Positions 36,117-48,704 of a DNA stretch of 64,000 nt are shown here, in pieces. Made by a program: the position numbers and the translations under genes. The notes below the pieces were generated by a model. The model saw only the letters and a list, made by a program, of their open reading frames with translations. It was not told where the DNA came from and searched no databases. Numbering within the stretch: the stretch's first letter is position 1; each line of letters starts with the position of its first letter. The stretch is from Linderina pennispora (taxonomy: Eukaryota > Kickxellomycota > Kickxellomycetes > Kickxellales > Kickxellaceae): NCBI RefSeq assembly GCF_002104995.1, contig NW_024468251.1, positions 868,001 to 932,000 of the forward strand. The letters run 5' to 3'.

Positions 36117-39100
36117 ATGAGCAGTCGGATTCTTTCTCGCGCACGGCTATCGGCAGCCCGCATCACCACAGCCCAGCGGCTCTGTCGTGCCGACATGCAC
36201 AGCACTGCGGTTGCACATAGGATCTTTGGCAGCAAAATCAAGGAGCTTATCGCCAGCGCGCAGGAGGTGCCTGATCCCCTGACAAAGCCCAATGTCCCCT
36301 CCATCAAACGCTTGACAGAGAGGCAGCGGAGGGGCGGCTACAAAAACGATGCTGGCATGCCTGCCTATGTGCCGATAAAGGCGAAGAACACTGAGCTGGC
36401 GTGGAATATCTGGGCGTTCCAGACAAACCGCGGGCAGCGCAACATTGAGTCGCGTAATGGCGAGGCGGCCCGGCGCGACCTGGTCGACTTGATTGTGCTG
36501 TTGGCGGAATCGCAGGCACAGCAGCCGTCGAGCTCGATCTTCAATCCAGTCGATACGGGTAAGGAGGTGAGGCTGGCCGAGACTGCATCGTATAGGGTCG
36601 CTACTGCTCTCAAAGCAACTGTTTGTTGATTCGGTGCGTGGTGTCTATGATGATAAGGAGGGATACCGGATCGCAAGAGGACTGAGCCGAAAGGCTGAAT
36701 TGTCGCAGTGCAGTCTTGGACTGGGATTGAAGTCGGCCAACGAGTACGAGTGCATTCTGGACAAAGTGCTGGCTGGGCTAAGGTCGGATATCTCAAAAGG
36801 AAATTCGCCCGTGCTGGCTACAGACTCGCTTGAGCAGATGGCTCTAAGCATCGAAGATTCCCCGGTTTCGCGCATCGTGCATCTGTTGTTTGTTGCTGCA
36901 TCACAGGACGGTGTGACTGCCTCGCCTCGTATGGTGCAGGATGCACTTGACATCGCTATTGCAACAGGAGATGTGACTGCAGGCCCGCGATATCCTGAAC
37001 CTGACCTTACCCCGATCTAGCCGCCGTGCTCGACCCGGCAATGCCTGGCTCCAGTCCAGCTCAGACAAAGATATTCAGGCGATGCGCACTCAGACAACTG
37101 CCGTGCTGCTGTGGAAAAAGTATTGCAGCTGGTAGCCTGTCGGTCAGGATCCACAGACAGCTGATATCAGCGTGTACCCGGACGGCCCACAAGACGAGAT
37201 TTCGAATGAGCAGCTCGAGTCGCTGGCAGCATCGGCATTTGGGCGCTCGGTGGCAGAAGTGGATCCAGCAGTTCTTCAGTGGCGTGTGCAGACTTCGGAG
37301 AGCATCTACCGCATGTATATTTCTTCTGGAATCAGCGAGGTGCCGTCGCCGGACAACTCCCCCAAGTCAGCGCTTCAGGGATCGGTTACACCGTCGACCA
37401 CGATGCTGGCCAGCTTGCTAAAGATCAACTGCGATGCTGGCAACGTGGAGCATACAGCGATTCTTTACGATACACTGCTTGCTGCCGCAAGGCGAGTTGA
37501 GCCAGCAGTCCAACGACACTCAGCACAAGCTGAACTTTGAAAGCTGGTGCAGCGTTGCGCAGGCGATTGGGACCATCAAACAGACATGGTTGATGGAACG
37601 CGTTATAGGCGACCTTATTGGTGATCAGTGGACCCCCTCAGAGAACATTTACCGCTTGTATCTAGAGAGCATCGCCCAGCCAGCGACGCTAAACGAATCG
37701 CTTGCTAGCCTCAAGAGCACTATTGGAGGTGCTAGCGTGCTGTCGTCCAATGGAGATATCCTAGAACCACTTATCCGGGCTCTGCTGCAGCACCCAGGCG
37801 CGAAGAGCAACGAGTGTGCACTGCAGATTTGCAGGTCTCCCCGGCGCTGACTCACCAGCAACTTCGTGGACAGCCGATAACGGAGCAGCAATCTCGGACG
37901 AAACCGTGTCGCAGCATTGTCAGTGCGTTTATTTCGGCAGGAGAGATCACGCGGGCGCGCGAGCTGGCTGAGCTGTGGAGTGCCGACCGCCCCGGCCTGA
38001 TCACTAGCCAGAGCCTGGCCGAGCTGATCCTCGGTCTCGGTCGCGCTGGAGATTACAACGAAGCCCTGGGGCTCTTTGCCGGCATGCAGGGAGCAGAGAC
38101 TAGCGAGATTACGCTCGAGATCCTGTCGTCGGTGCTCCAGGTGTATGTGATGGCCGAGGACTTTGAAGAAGCGGTGTCGGTCAGCAAGCGCATCCGGGCC
38201 ATTGTCAAGGAAGGCGTCGATAACGGGGATGCCGAGATTCCGACTCGGGAGACATACAGCTGTATGATAAAGGCATACTGCGCATACGGGCAGCCGAACG
38301 AGGCTCTGCGAGCTCTAGAGGAAATGCGCATTCACAAGGTCCACGCATCAACTGAGACATACACCACGCTGCTCAAGTCGATGAGCAGTCCTGCGGAGTC
38401 TCGACGGTCTGAAGCTCATTATCGCTCTGGCCAATGTCGACAACAATATGCATGCCAATGGACTGGATGGCAGCAGCAGAGTGCCATTGCCGCTGGACAC
38501 TGCCTACTTCAATGCCCAGATCGAGGCATACGGGCGTGTCGGCAGCCCAGAGCGCGCGCTGCAGGCGTGGGAGATGATGCGACAGCGCGGCGTGAAGCCC
38601 GATAACATCACGGCATCGCTGCTGATCGATACATGCGCGTGGAACGAGCGGGTCCACTGGGCCGAGGATATGCAGCCACAGAGCGAGTTTGTTGAGCGCA
38701 ATGAGCCCGAGGACCATGTCTACACAGGCATGCCGTTTTTCCAGCTGCACTACCTGGGCTCGACGCTGAAGGAAGCTGCAGGAGGCCGGACTGGAGCTGA
38801 ACATGGCAAACTACCGGCACCTGCTGGAAGCGCTGATCCGTACTGGGTTCCTGGAAGAGGCAATGGACATGGTCATTGGGCGCTATGAGGATGCTGAGGA
38901 GCGGACCAGATGGGGGACCGAAGCGCGCAAGGCTGCTACAGCACAACGACCAGTATTTCTTGACGGGCCTGTTTTCTCTGTTCAAGAAGAATGAGGCCCA
39001 GGAGCCGCCGGCCAAGTTCATGGATGTCCAGATGGAACTGCCGCTGGAGCGCGAAACAGTGCAGACCATCTTTGGCATGATCGAGGCAGTGCGCGCCAAG

Positions 39101-39253
39101 TGCTCGACCAAGGAGGACCCGGAGCCCTGGGAGGCGCCGTTTGTGCAGCGCACGTCGCCTAACCTGCTCCAGAGACTCGATTTGCACCAGCAACGGCTCG
39201 CCAACTTCCTCCGGTCCAAGCGGCCTGACCTGCTGCCTGCCTCCAGCGAGTGA
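36117..39253 (+). CDS. Mitochondrial pentatricopeptide-repeat (PPR) like protein
   Basis: The N terminus (M-S-S-R-I-L-S-R-A-R-L-S-A-A-R and more Arg/Ser, no acids) looks like a mitochondrial presequence. The body is alpha-helical with PPR-like units, clearest near 38260-38390 (T-Y-S-C-M-I-K-A-Y-C-A-Y-G-Q-P-N-E-A-L and T-E-T-Y-T-T-L-L-K-S-M) and 38500-38640 (T-A-Y-F-N-A-Q-I-E-A-Y-G-R-V-G, then R-G-V-K-P-D-N-I-T-A-S-L-L-I-D). Such proteins bind organellar RNA and act in its processing, stability or translation. The reading frame shifts about seven times, mostly gains of one base (near 36600, 37020-37160, 37500, 38395, 38780 and 38940) and one apparent loss near 37830. The total is about 1,045 codons. 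The region 37020-37170 is the least certain. The RNA target is unknown. Confidence 0.72.
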
Positions 39254-39297
39254 ACAACGAGTTTAGCGACAGCATATCTTTTATTTAAAACGAAGGC

Positions 39298-39987
39298 TCA
39301 AGAGATGATGATGATCCAGCCAATGCAAATGTAGAAGAGGCAGATCGGGTAGACAGCCAGGAGACGGCGGTTGGCCAGCTGCGCGCCTGCCAGGAACCCG
39401 ACAGCAGCGGATATGCTCCACGCCACGGCAACAGCAACCACAGGCAGCGTGACGATGATGTGGTGGACAAACAGCGACACCAGGGTGGCAATGACCAGCG
39501 GCGACACGCAATACCCAAGCGTGCACACGCTCTGGAAGAACGACACATGTCCGCCCAGCAGCTTGCAGTTCAGCGTCACAATGCACGAGCCAAAGCACAG
39601 CAGCGCAAACACGCCCGTGAACACTGCCGACGCCTGCTGTCCAGGCGCCAAGAAGCTCAGTGTCACCGCCAGTGACAGGCAGAAGAACAGCGGGCCCCAG
39701 AGATCCCACTCCCGCAATGCATTGTCCCGGCCCTTCGGGTACAGCACCTGGATGGTCTTGCGGCCAACTTTGCCAAAGTCGCGCCCGATCGTCGTCAGGA
39801 TCGGCTCGTCCAGCGTGTTGCTGTGGTAGCCGCCCGGAAGTGTGTTGGAGGCGTAAGACGTCTGCGGACCGACTGAGGATTCGCCCACACGACCGCCGAT
39901 GCTTCCGCTCAAATCGGCCTTTGGTGTTGTGCCATTGTCGAACCCAAAGTCATCGTCCGTGGCAATAAAGTTCTCGTCGCGGCTCAT
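39298..39987 (-). CDS. YIP4: Yip1-domain Golgi membrane protein, YIPF6/Yip4 type
   Basis: This intact 229-residue protein has about 85 polar N-terminal residues facing the cytosol and five hydrophobic segments. The diagnostic part is D-E-P-I-L-T-T-I-G-R-D-F-G-K-V-G-R-K, then L-Y-P-K-G and L-R-E-W-D-L-W-G-P-L-F-F-C, which matches YIPF6/Yip4 better than Yip1 or Yif1. The C terminus ends in a hydrophobic helix (I-C-L-F-Y-I-C-I-G-W). These proteins cycle in the Golgi and bind Rab GTPases in vesicle traffic. The gene converges on the PPR gene, with 44 bases between stops. Confidence 0.88.
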   Translation of the reverse strand: MSRDENFIATDDDFGFDNGTTPKADLSGSIGGRVGESSVGPQTSYASNTLPGGYHSNTLDEPILTTIGRDFGKVGRKTIQVLYPKGRDNALREWDLWGPLFFCLSLAVTLSFLAPGQQASAVFTGVFALLCFGSCIVTLNCKLLGGHVSFFQSVCTLGYCVSPLVIATLVSLFVHHIIVTLPVVAVAVAWSISAAVGFLAGAQLANRRLLAVYPICLFYICIGWIIIIS

Positions 39988-42900
39988 TATTCTAATGATG
40001 TCAAGGATGTAGGAAAGAAGGTATGGAACAGAGCGTGGAAATGGAAGGCAGGAAGGTGGTTAGAAAGTGTAGCCGACGACGGGAAATGAAAGGGAAGCAG
40101 CTGGCAGTTGAGAGGTGCGAGTATGCACTGCAGGAGAGGAAAGGGCTTGGCCCTGACACGACATCACATTCACGCCGGATGGCGATCAGATCAGATCATG
40201 GAACCACAGCCAATTTGACCCGGTGGACCCAGAGGGACAGGATAAGAGGCAGGGAGTCCAGCATTACATACCAACACAGCCATTTCCAAGGATGGGTCTA
40301 GGAATCAGATTGAGCAATATATGTGAATGCACTGCGCTGGCTGTTGCAAATGCCACATTTAGTTAGTCAGGCTGTACAGTGGCATCCCAGTGATGCTCTC
40401 ATTGAACATGTTCAATAGGTATGTACTGACTCAATGCCATTTCTACTATTCTCCGTACACATAAATATACGTGCATGGTGCTATGGATGAAAGCTCTCCG
40501 AAGGATTTTAACCACGAGCCAACGTCCCGATACTGCCCAAACCTAAGCTACGCCAAGAAAAATGATGTCCGGATACACTATTGGCAATGCCAGTGATATA
40601 CCAGTGAACCTGCCAGCTACCAGTTCTAGTCCAATGGAAACTACATCGGACCAACATGTGCGGGAGCATCATTTAACGTGTCATGCTTGTACTGGTTGTA
40701 CCTCATAATCAATGAACTTTGGAGACAAGCAATCCACTCGAGGTGGTTGGACCTGTTTGTTCATCAGCCAACTGCTTTACTCATTTGTCGTATGTGCAAA
40801 CAGGCTGTCCTTGGTTTCAATATTCCTGTGCATTTTGAGTGGCGTGCAGCCAGCACAGATCCATCTAGAGGTCATGTACCAGACGAAATTGCTAAGCGGG
40901 TAATAGTTCAATACCTACTCACCCATCCGGTCCAGAGTTCACACCTACAGCGATGCCAAACAATGGGCCGAATCGTGCAGAGGACAGCCTGTCCCGAAGC
41001 TTCCTGTCGTACCTGCTATTACAGCACGCAAATGCACCGCTTGTGGATTTCTGGCACACAACCAACACCCAACGAAGGGCCATTTTGGATATGAACATAG
41101 AGACATCACGAACTAATAAGGTGATGTCCTGGCAGCATGTCTCATTCTGCGGAAACTACAAAATTAAGAGGTCGATGGTAACACTCACAACTCTGCAGGC
41201 TCGATGACAACACAGGTTGCTGGTGCTAGGATTACTTGTGATACCAGGAGCTGCTGGTGCCATGGAACCAGTAGATCCGGTCTCTGGGACTATGCCTGTG
41301 TCGGTTGGAGTGGGGATTGGACATTGTTCTTTTCCAGTAAACTACCAGCATGTCAGGATAAGCAACTGACAGCACCTTTACCTAGGGCGTTACAAATACC
41401 AACGTGGCTCCCAGGCTCATTGTCCAGGTGACTTTAAGAAACACGCTTCCTATGCCAATGGCCAGTAAAGGACTCTGTTTCCTTCCCAGTCTCGATGTCC
41501 AGCTATACGCCATAGCAAGGTGCTTGAAAGGCTAACGTGCAAAACAGCTGTTGGAGGCTGTCTACCCAAGTGCTCTGTACGTGAGATATAGCGTTCAGAA
41601 AGTGTTTTGGTCGACAAAGAGCAGCAGAGGAGCTCGGAGCGCAGATTCATGTGTACCATCAAATATGCTCAAAACCCACGCTAAACACCACCGAGAAGTG
41701 CATGGTGGTCAGATACTGCGTGAGGTGGTGGTGCCACCATGGAAACCCACAGGAGTAGGCTTCGTCAGGGCCATCTCGCACCAGTACGTGCTGCCGCTGC
41801 TTTAGAGGCGTATATGGCACTTGGTCGTTTTTAGATTCACCGGTCACAAAGCAGTTCTGCCACAGGAGAGTGCGACAGCGTTTGGTGAGCAGACATTGGT
41901 GGGGTGCATGAGTCTACTCCGCTAGACAATTCCATTCATAGTCTCACATGTGCAAACCACAAGCCGCCTACCATGGCCAGCACCACATTTATGTAGTCGG
42001 CATCCATTAGCAAGAGCCCAGCAAGTATCGCATGGGTATATTCATTTCACTCAGCCTTCTTGTTCAAAAGATTCTCAACCGCCACGGCTGCCTCCTGCTG
42101 GAACTTGTCACCAGGCAAATTCCCCATCCTCATAGAGCCAGGTCGCGAACGGGCGCCTAACCTCCAGCGGCTTTGAATTAAACACAGGCGGATCCTGGCG
42201 GCCACAAATCAGACCAGATTATTTATGTGTGGAGCGCTTCGTCTAAATGAGGAATGTAATACTAACGGCTCTGCCAAGGTTAATCGCACATTTGTCATTA
42301 ATGAAGTTCAGCTGCATAGAGTATGCGTCTGTGCGTTTTTGGCCGAATCGTCATCGCCTGTATGGATATTGATTTGCTGCATAACAGCAAACGCCATACT
42401 GAAACAAAAAAGGCAAGAAAGTGTGGATGCCGCAAAGGCTGTTGTGTGAAGAGTGGGAGAGAAAATGCAACATCTGGATTTTGTCTGTATGTGTTAGTGG
42501 GTGCGGTGCAAGTGTGGAAAATTAGCTGAAGGCTGAGGGCTATGATGATCATCCAGTGTTGCACCAGGGCGCAGCTAAAAAAACCTAAATATACCAGCAA
42601 GCCGCAAAACCGACCATGAAGGCTGGCTCAGGCAGCGTATATTAACATACGGGCCACATGGCAACCAGGCTGACACCCTTCGGAAGCACTGGCCATATTT
42701 CCCACAAAAGGAAGGGCAAGCACGACCCGCAGACGAGATCGTCGAGGCATTCCCGGCTAGCGCGTGAATTTGTGGACTGTAGAATTGCCGCGATTGGCTG
42801 GCGAAGCGGGCACAAGAATGGCCCGCGTTTTTCTCCGACCCGGCTTATTTTATCAATGGCTTTTGATGGGCAGGAGGAAGAAAGGTTTGACCACAGCGTG

Positions 42901-43262
42901 GTTTGGGTTGCCATGTTTGGCAAAGTGTAGAGCGAGGCAGTGGATGAAGGTGGTGCTGGGATTGTATGGCTCAAGAGCGGCAGACCGGAGAAGGAAAATG
43001 GCTTTTTTGGAAAGCCCGTCGGGTTCGAAGCAAGCCTGCAGTGGCATCTTGTTTTCATCATTTGCACATTAATGGCCAAAGCCGGCTCGGCTGTTTCGCC
43101 AACCTTCGGACATGGGCCAGGCAGCCTGTTCTCTCCTCTCTATCCTCCGAACTCTTGCCTTTTTCCCTGTCCTGTACAGCAACAAGCCCTCGCGGGTTGC
43201 GCCCTATATTAATATCTTCCTATTTTAAATCGTCCCGAGTGTCTGCTGGCGCCAGCGAAAAT
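39988..43262. other. 3.3 kb without a confident gene
   Basis: The left end holds the promoter of YIP4 (minus strand). Near 40700-41100 there are overlapping plus-strand frames, one with C-T-A-C-G-F and H-F-G-Y-E-H, which could be the worn remains of a zinc-knuckle element, but nothing is continuous. The right end (42580-43260) holds the start of the long 5' region of the third regulator. Confidence 0.35.
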
Positions 43263-43269
43263 TATAAAA
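43263..43269 (+). promoter_or_regulatory. TATA box of the third Zn2Cys6 gene
   Basis: TATAAAA followed by about 590 bases of pyrimidine-rich sequence before the first good start codon, implying a long 5' leader or a leader intron. Confidence 0.5.
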
Positions 43270-43705
43270 CGAGCCAGGTGCGGCATCCTAGAACTTTTTT
43301 TTACAGCATCAACCCCCTCTTTGTTGCACATACACTTTTTGCGTTCATTTCTCCTCTCTTCTCCTTTTCTCCAATTTGCGAATTGCCCTGTTTTCTGTTA
43401 GTTTGCAGTACTTGTCTTATATCTCCTCGAACCAGGCTTACCGACCAGCGCTTTATTCTGGTTGAACGGGAACGAAATAGCCGTAGAACGTACGTTTGTG
43501 CAGTACTATTCTTTATCGCCAGCGAACCCTGTATTAATTTGCTCACGCTGCTTTATTCTGAGCCCTGGTGTTTGTCCTTCCTGGTGCGGGGTGGGCGAGC
43601 AGGACCAGAGCTTCCATCGCAGCAAACATTGGGCTTCCCCTCCTGCATTATCGCCAACTCCACCTGCTCGCTCCTTCCAACACCCTCTTCTACAGGTGGA
43701 CACAA

Positions 43706-43782
43706 ATGATAAAAGCGGCTGGCTAATGCGAATTTCACAGCTCATTCTCTTGTCAGTCGTTTTGCACTTTACACTTTACTGA
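43706..43782 (+). promoter_or_regulatory. Two coupled upstream open reading frames
   Basis: In the leader of the regulator gene, a six-codon uORF (43706-43726) ends in TAA. The last A of that stop is the first base of the next ATG, which opens an 18-codon uORF ending at 43782. This stop-start overlap is a known layout for reinitiation control. It counts only if this stretch stays in the mature mRNA; a CAG at 43693-43695 could be a leader intron acceptor just upstream. Confidence 0.35.
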
Positions 43783-43863
43783 GGCAGGTCTCTTCTCTCC
43801 TCTGTAGCCAGACACAAGCACCTATTCGGTTTATATTTCATACTCTTCGTGGCAGCAATATCA

Positions 43864-46800
43864 ATGTCGCAGTCGACCGACCTGCCAAATGAGGACCGTC
43901 CTCTGGCGCGACTCCTCCCGCAGAGCTCAGCTCCAGTATCAGCCATAGATGCTCGGGGGATTCAGCAGCAGACGCAGTACCCTTTGCCGCCGTCAGCAGG
44001 AGCAGGGGGTCCGAGAACGCAACCGGGGACTGGTAGAGACAGCAGCGATTGGTATGGGCGACAATCGCAGGCGGGCGATGGGGGCAATGCAGTGGCTGTT
44101 CGGCGCTTATCGCCTGCTGATCGCCTAGAGAGTGCCAAGCGGGCACGCAACGATTTGGAGCAGCAATCACATGCGGGCGGCGCTCGTTTCCCAGCATACA
44201 CGGCTATTTCCAGCCGACCAGACAACCCGGTCTCGCCTCCAGGGCAAACAAACCAGGCAGGTCGATTCGAATCACTTCAGTACCGGCGGCAATATGTTCC
44301 AGTCTTCATCGACACTCCTGAGGAATCAAGGGCGGACCAGGCACCCCCCATATCAGCTGCCCCTGCAGTTTCCACCTCCGCTGTGCAGGCTCGGCCATCG
44401 TCATTGTCAGTGTCGCCTGTGCCGCCCGCAGCAGGCACTGCTCGTGACATGCACAATAATGGATCCGCGGGCGTGACCCTGCCACCGATCCAATCCACAA
44501 ACGAAAACAACAATGGCAGCAACAACCCGAATGGCGCACCACAGCGGCGAGTCGGATCAACAAGTGAGGAGACGCTGAACGAAGGCACCAACCGGGACGG
44601 ATCGATCAACCCGTCGACGCCCACAGGCAACGACAACAATGCTGCGGAGGACTCGGAGTCTGATCCAAAACATAAACAGGGCCAGGACAGTAGTGGTGAC
44701 AAGAACAGCAGTAGCCACCAGTCTCAGAAAAGGCGGCTAAATCAGGCGTGCTTACTGTGCCGACGGAAGAAGATCCGCTGCGACAGTAGCCATCCAAGCT
44801 GCTCCAACTGCCAGCGGCGCGGCATCCAGTGCATCTACCCCGAGGTCAGGAAGCGCGGGCGCCCGCCCCGCATGTACACGTTTGCTGATTTTGCGCTGCC
44901 GGGCCAGCCGCTGCCGCCAGAGTTGCAGGGGCTGGCTAACATGAACGCCAGCGCAATGATCCCGCCCCCCAACGCCCCCGGACAGCCTGGACCTCATGGG
45001 AACCCGCTGTATGCAGGCTGGACGCCGGGCCAGCCTGGTTACCCCCAGGGTGATATGAGCGGCGCATCGACACCAGCGTATTCGCAGAGCGAGTACGAAG
45101 CGTCGCCAGCACTCCCTCCGCTCAGCTATGCGGTTGGCCGGGGTGGCCATGGTCACCCTGGAGCACACCATGTAGGTCGAGGCCCCTATGACCCAACGTC
45201 ATTGCCACCACCACCGCTGGGCGTGGATCAGGCTGTACTGGATCTGTTTGAGTATGTTACGCCCGGGTTCCCGGTCGTGCACCGGCAGACGCTGGTTCAG
45301 AATATCCGCGACCGGTCGCTGACACTACCACTATGGCTCGCAATCCATGCGGTATCAGCGCGTTTCGAGTCGCAGCACGGCAACAAACAGCTGCAGCAAC
45401 AGCAGATGCACCTGCCACCACATCTGCAGCGCGGTGGGCCGACAGCCGTAGGCGCTATCTATGCAGAGAAAGCGCATGCGATGCTGGTCAACCGATTCGG
45501 ACACCGGCAGACGCGGCCACAGTGGGCGCGAAACGAGCGCGGGCGGATGGTTATTGCACGAGATGGGGCGCCGCAGGAAGCCAGCGCAGCCGAGAAGGAC
45601 CTGTGCCAGCGTGAGGTCATTGAGCTGCTTCAGTCGTACATTCTGCTCAGTATCTACTATGCCGGGAACTGGGAGCTGGAGCTCGCTGTTGAGACACACG
45701 CAACGGCAGTGCGGATCGCGCAGCGGATCGGACTGCACCTGATGGACGACCCGACGAAGCTGCAGGATGTCAGCGGAATTTTCAACTCGCGTGCGGCCAA
45801 ACAGCAACGCAAGCGTGCCCGCGACATGGTATCGCCGTCGGTCGGACCGTCCCAATGGAAGGCCATACATTCGCGGTCTGGGCCAGCCCCTCTGCCAAGC
45901 GGCCCAAACAACATTGGGATACACGAGGGCACTGAGTGCGGTCCGCCACCGCCACCGCCGGGCGAAAACAATGCGGCTGCCGTCAACATCACGTCGCCGG
46001 CTGATCTGCGCAAGCAGTGGATTGAGAACGAGACGCTGCGGCGGCTGTGGTGGTCGATGTATATCCTCGACCGCATGTACTATTTTTGTGCTGGGTCGCC
46101 CCGCATGCTTCACATCTCGGGTTTCCGCGTGCGCCTGCCGTGCAGCGACCTTGAATGGGATTCAATGCACGCACAGCCCACAACCTGTGTCGCCCAGCAC
46201 GTCCTCGGCGACTCTGGGCAGCAACTCGCAGCAGTCTGGGCTCATGGTGCGCACGTTCCGAGAGGCAGTCATGCATACGTCTCTGTCTGAGCAGGCGGCG
46301 AATGAGATAGCCGCGACCCCCAGCCACGACCCGAACGTGTATCGGTACTCGGCAGTTCTGGCAGGTCTTCTGGACAGCGTGGTGGACTTTGGTGACGATA
46401 TTCGCGCTTTGGCATCGGCTCCAGCCATGGAGGGTACGGAGCTGCTGGCGCAGCTGCTGGCAGAACAGCAGGATGGCGAGACCACAGAGCATGCACCCTA
46501 CGGCCAGGGCGGTAGCTATGGTCGCTATGGTCCTGCGTCGGTCAACATGGCTAGCGGCGCCGGTGGTGGGCGATCGGGTTCGATGTCGGACCACAAGCTG
46601 CCGGCGACAGCGCTGTGGCTCGGATCGCGCAAGGCACGCAACCAGTTTGCGCGCAATAGCCGTAGCGGGTGGATGTCGGCGTCGGTCAGCTCAGCGTGGC
46701 CGCCCGACTGGCGCTCGCGCATGCGTGTTGTGCAGGAGCGTGCTGCGGCCCTGGAGCGGCAGTTCACTGACTGGTACTCGTCGCTGCCTATTGCCAAGTA

Positions 46801-48704
46801 CGCGCGCAAGCCGTATCTGTACAGCCAACTGCCGCTGCAGGACCGGATCACGTACTTCCACCAGCAGATCATGTACTACGGCGGCGTCATCCAGCTGCAG
46901 AGCCTGGTTATTATGCTGCAGGGCCTGCTGCTCCCCGACTGTGTCGACGAACCGGGATCCGCCGGCTTTACCTTTGGATCGCCCGGCGCGGCCGACGCAG
47001 ATTTGGGATTTGGCCTGGGTGCGCTGACAAATGTACTGTGGCGCTCGCTGATGGAGATCGAGTCCGATAGTCTGCCAGCCAGCGAGAGCCGTGGCCGGCG
47101 CCATATGCGGGATACCAGTGAGGTCTTTGACTCCCCGTATGCGTCACGCCGCCGCCAGTTTGGTGGGTTGCATTCAAGCTGGTCGTCTCGCCGGTCATAC
47201 AGTGCCGGTGGCGACGCCTTTGGCGAAGGGAATTGAGGACGACGAGGTCGACGGGCTGACGCCAATGGACGAGGGCGGTAACAGCCCTGAGATCATCCGC
47301 GAGGAGCTGCAGCGTATGGTTCAGGCTGCCTGGCGCCGTTGCACCGAGGCTGCAATCGCCATGTCAACGGCGATAAAGCGAGCTACTGAGGTGCGTCGTG
47401 TTGCGTCGTCCAACCCAGTCAGCGGCTACTACGACCCGACGTTCCGCCCGCAGGTGCTGCCGCCCTACCGTGGCGATGTGGTATCGGGCGACGGCCACAG
47501 CACAAGCACGTCGTATGGTGATAGCAGCCGCATCAGCGGGCCGTCAATGTCGATGTCGTCGTCACGCTATGACCGCAGCGGTGGGCCGACGCCGACCATT
47601 GGCGAGATGCGTGCGTCGCCCCAGCAGCCAGGCGTGCCGGGTGGCAGCAGTGGCAACGCAGGAGATAGCGCGATGCACCCGGCTGTGTCGCGGCACAAGC
47701 CGACGCAGTCGCAGTCGTCACCGTATCTGCAGCAGCCCAGCGTCTCGCCCAATGTGTCGATGAGCGGCGGCGCCAGCGGCTTTGTTGACTCGGCCAGCGG
47801 CCCGGGGCAGGTTGCTGGCGATGCCACGTTCTTTATGCGGTTCAGTATGTTCACGTGCTCAGCAACGTATGTAGCAGCGCGCATCCACCTGCAGAACCTG
47901 CGCTTGACGCCGCGCTGGGAGGAGGCGCTGCGTCGCCACAACGAGGCCGTGGCCGGTGTGGCTGACATGCGCAGCCCTGCCGTGGGCGGTGTTTCCTTGG
48001 CAATTGCACGCGACGGGGGCATACCCAGTGGCTCTGCAGCAGCACATGAGATGGGGCTTCTGTCTAACCCGCGCGACATCGGCGTGCTCCCACCACCGCT
48101 GCCGCCGCCGCTGCCGCCGCCACCCTGCACGCCCGACCAGGCGCGCGAGGGTGTCACAGCGCTGGTGAAGGTTCTGGAGGAGATGTCCCCATATTGGCGC
48201 GTGTCCGAGCACATCTCCAAGATCCGCGAGTCTTGGCGTGTGATCGAGGGTTATGACTTGCCGCCGCCAGCATCGATCCCAGAGGCTAGGCCGCCTCAGC
48301 CAGCGCCAGCTCAGCAACAGCAGCCACAGTCACACCAACCACAGCAGCAGCATGCACCGCATCATCACCAGGCTCCACCAGCGCCTCCTAATGTCTCAGC
48401 GCCCGACCCTCACCAGCCGCCGGAGCGCGGGTGGCCGGGTGCGCCTTCCCAATACGCCCACGCACCGCACCCACCGAAGGCGCTGTCGCCGTCTCAGATG
48501 GTGCAGCCGAACACCTCAATGCAGCCGCACAGCGGCTCGTCGATATCGATTGCATCGCTGTCGAATGAGCAGCTGATGATGTCAGTAGCACCCGCCGTCA
48601 GTGGGCCCCCGCCAATGCACAGCCGTGGGGGTCTCTCGATCCAGCCGCAGCAAATGGGCAGCGCCAGCGGGCCGCTGCCTCCTCCGCCGCCGCAGAGACA
48701 GTAG
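43864..48704 (+). CDS. Long Zn(II)2Cys6 fungal transcription factor
   Basis: This is a nuclear regulator of about 1,610 residues. The start at ATG 43864 is the first ATG of the long frame. About 290 disordered residues rich in Ser, Gln, Asn and Pro precede the zinc cluster (C-L-L-C-R-R-K-K-I-R-C-D, P-S-C-S-N-C, I-Q-C) near residues 298-325, which has an R-K-R-G-R-P-P tail. The fungal-specific domain follows from L-F-E-Y-V-T-P-G-F-P-V-V-H-R, including E-T-L-R-R-L-W-W-S-M-Y-I-L-D-R-M-Y. The last 450 residues are again disordered, with Pro and Gln tracts. Frame changes near 46200 and 47225 are both single-base gains; the first 2.3 kb is clean. The cluster lies inside the protein, as in the regulator at 7309. 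Target unknown. Confidence 0.85.

Noticed and set aside
40678-41094. Plus-strand frame of 138 codons in the gene-poor 40-43 kb stretch
   Set aside because: No start context, no bias and no continuous motif; at best part of a decayed element.
45355-46113. 252-codon minus-strand frame inside the third regulator
   Set aside because: It mirrors a conserved fungal-specific domain on the plus strand; GC-rich third positions leave the complement open.
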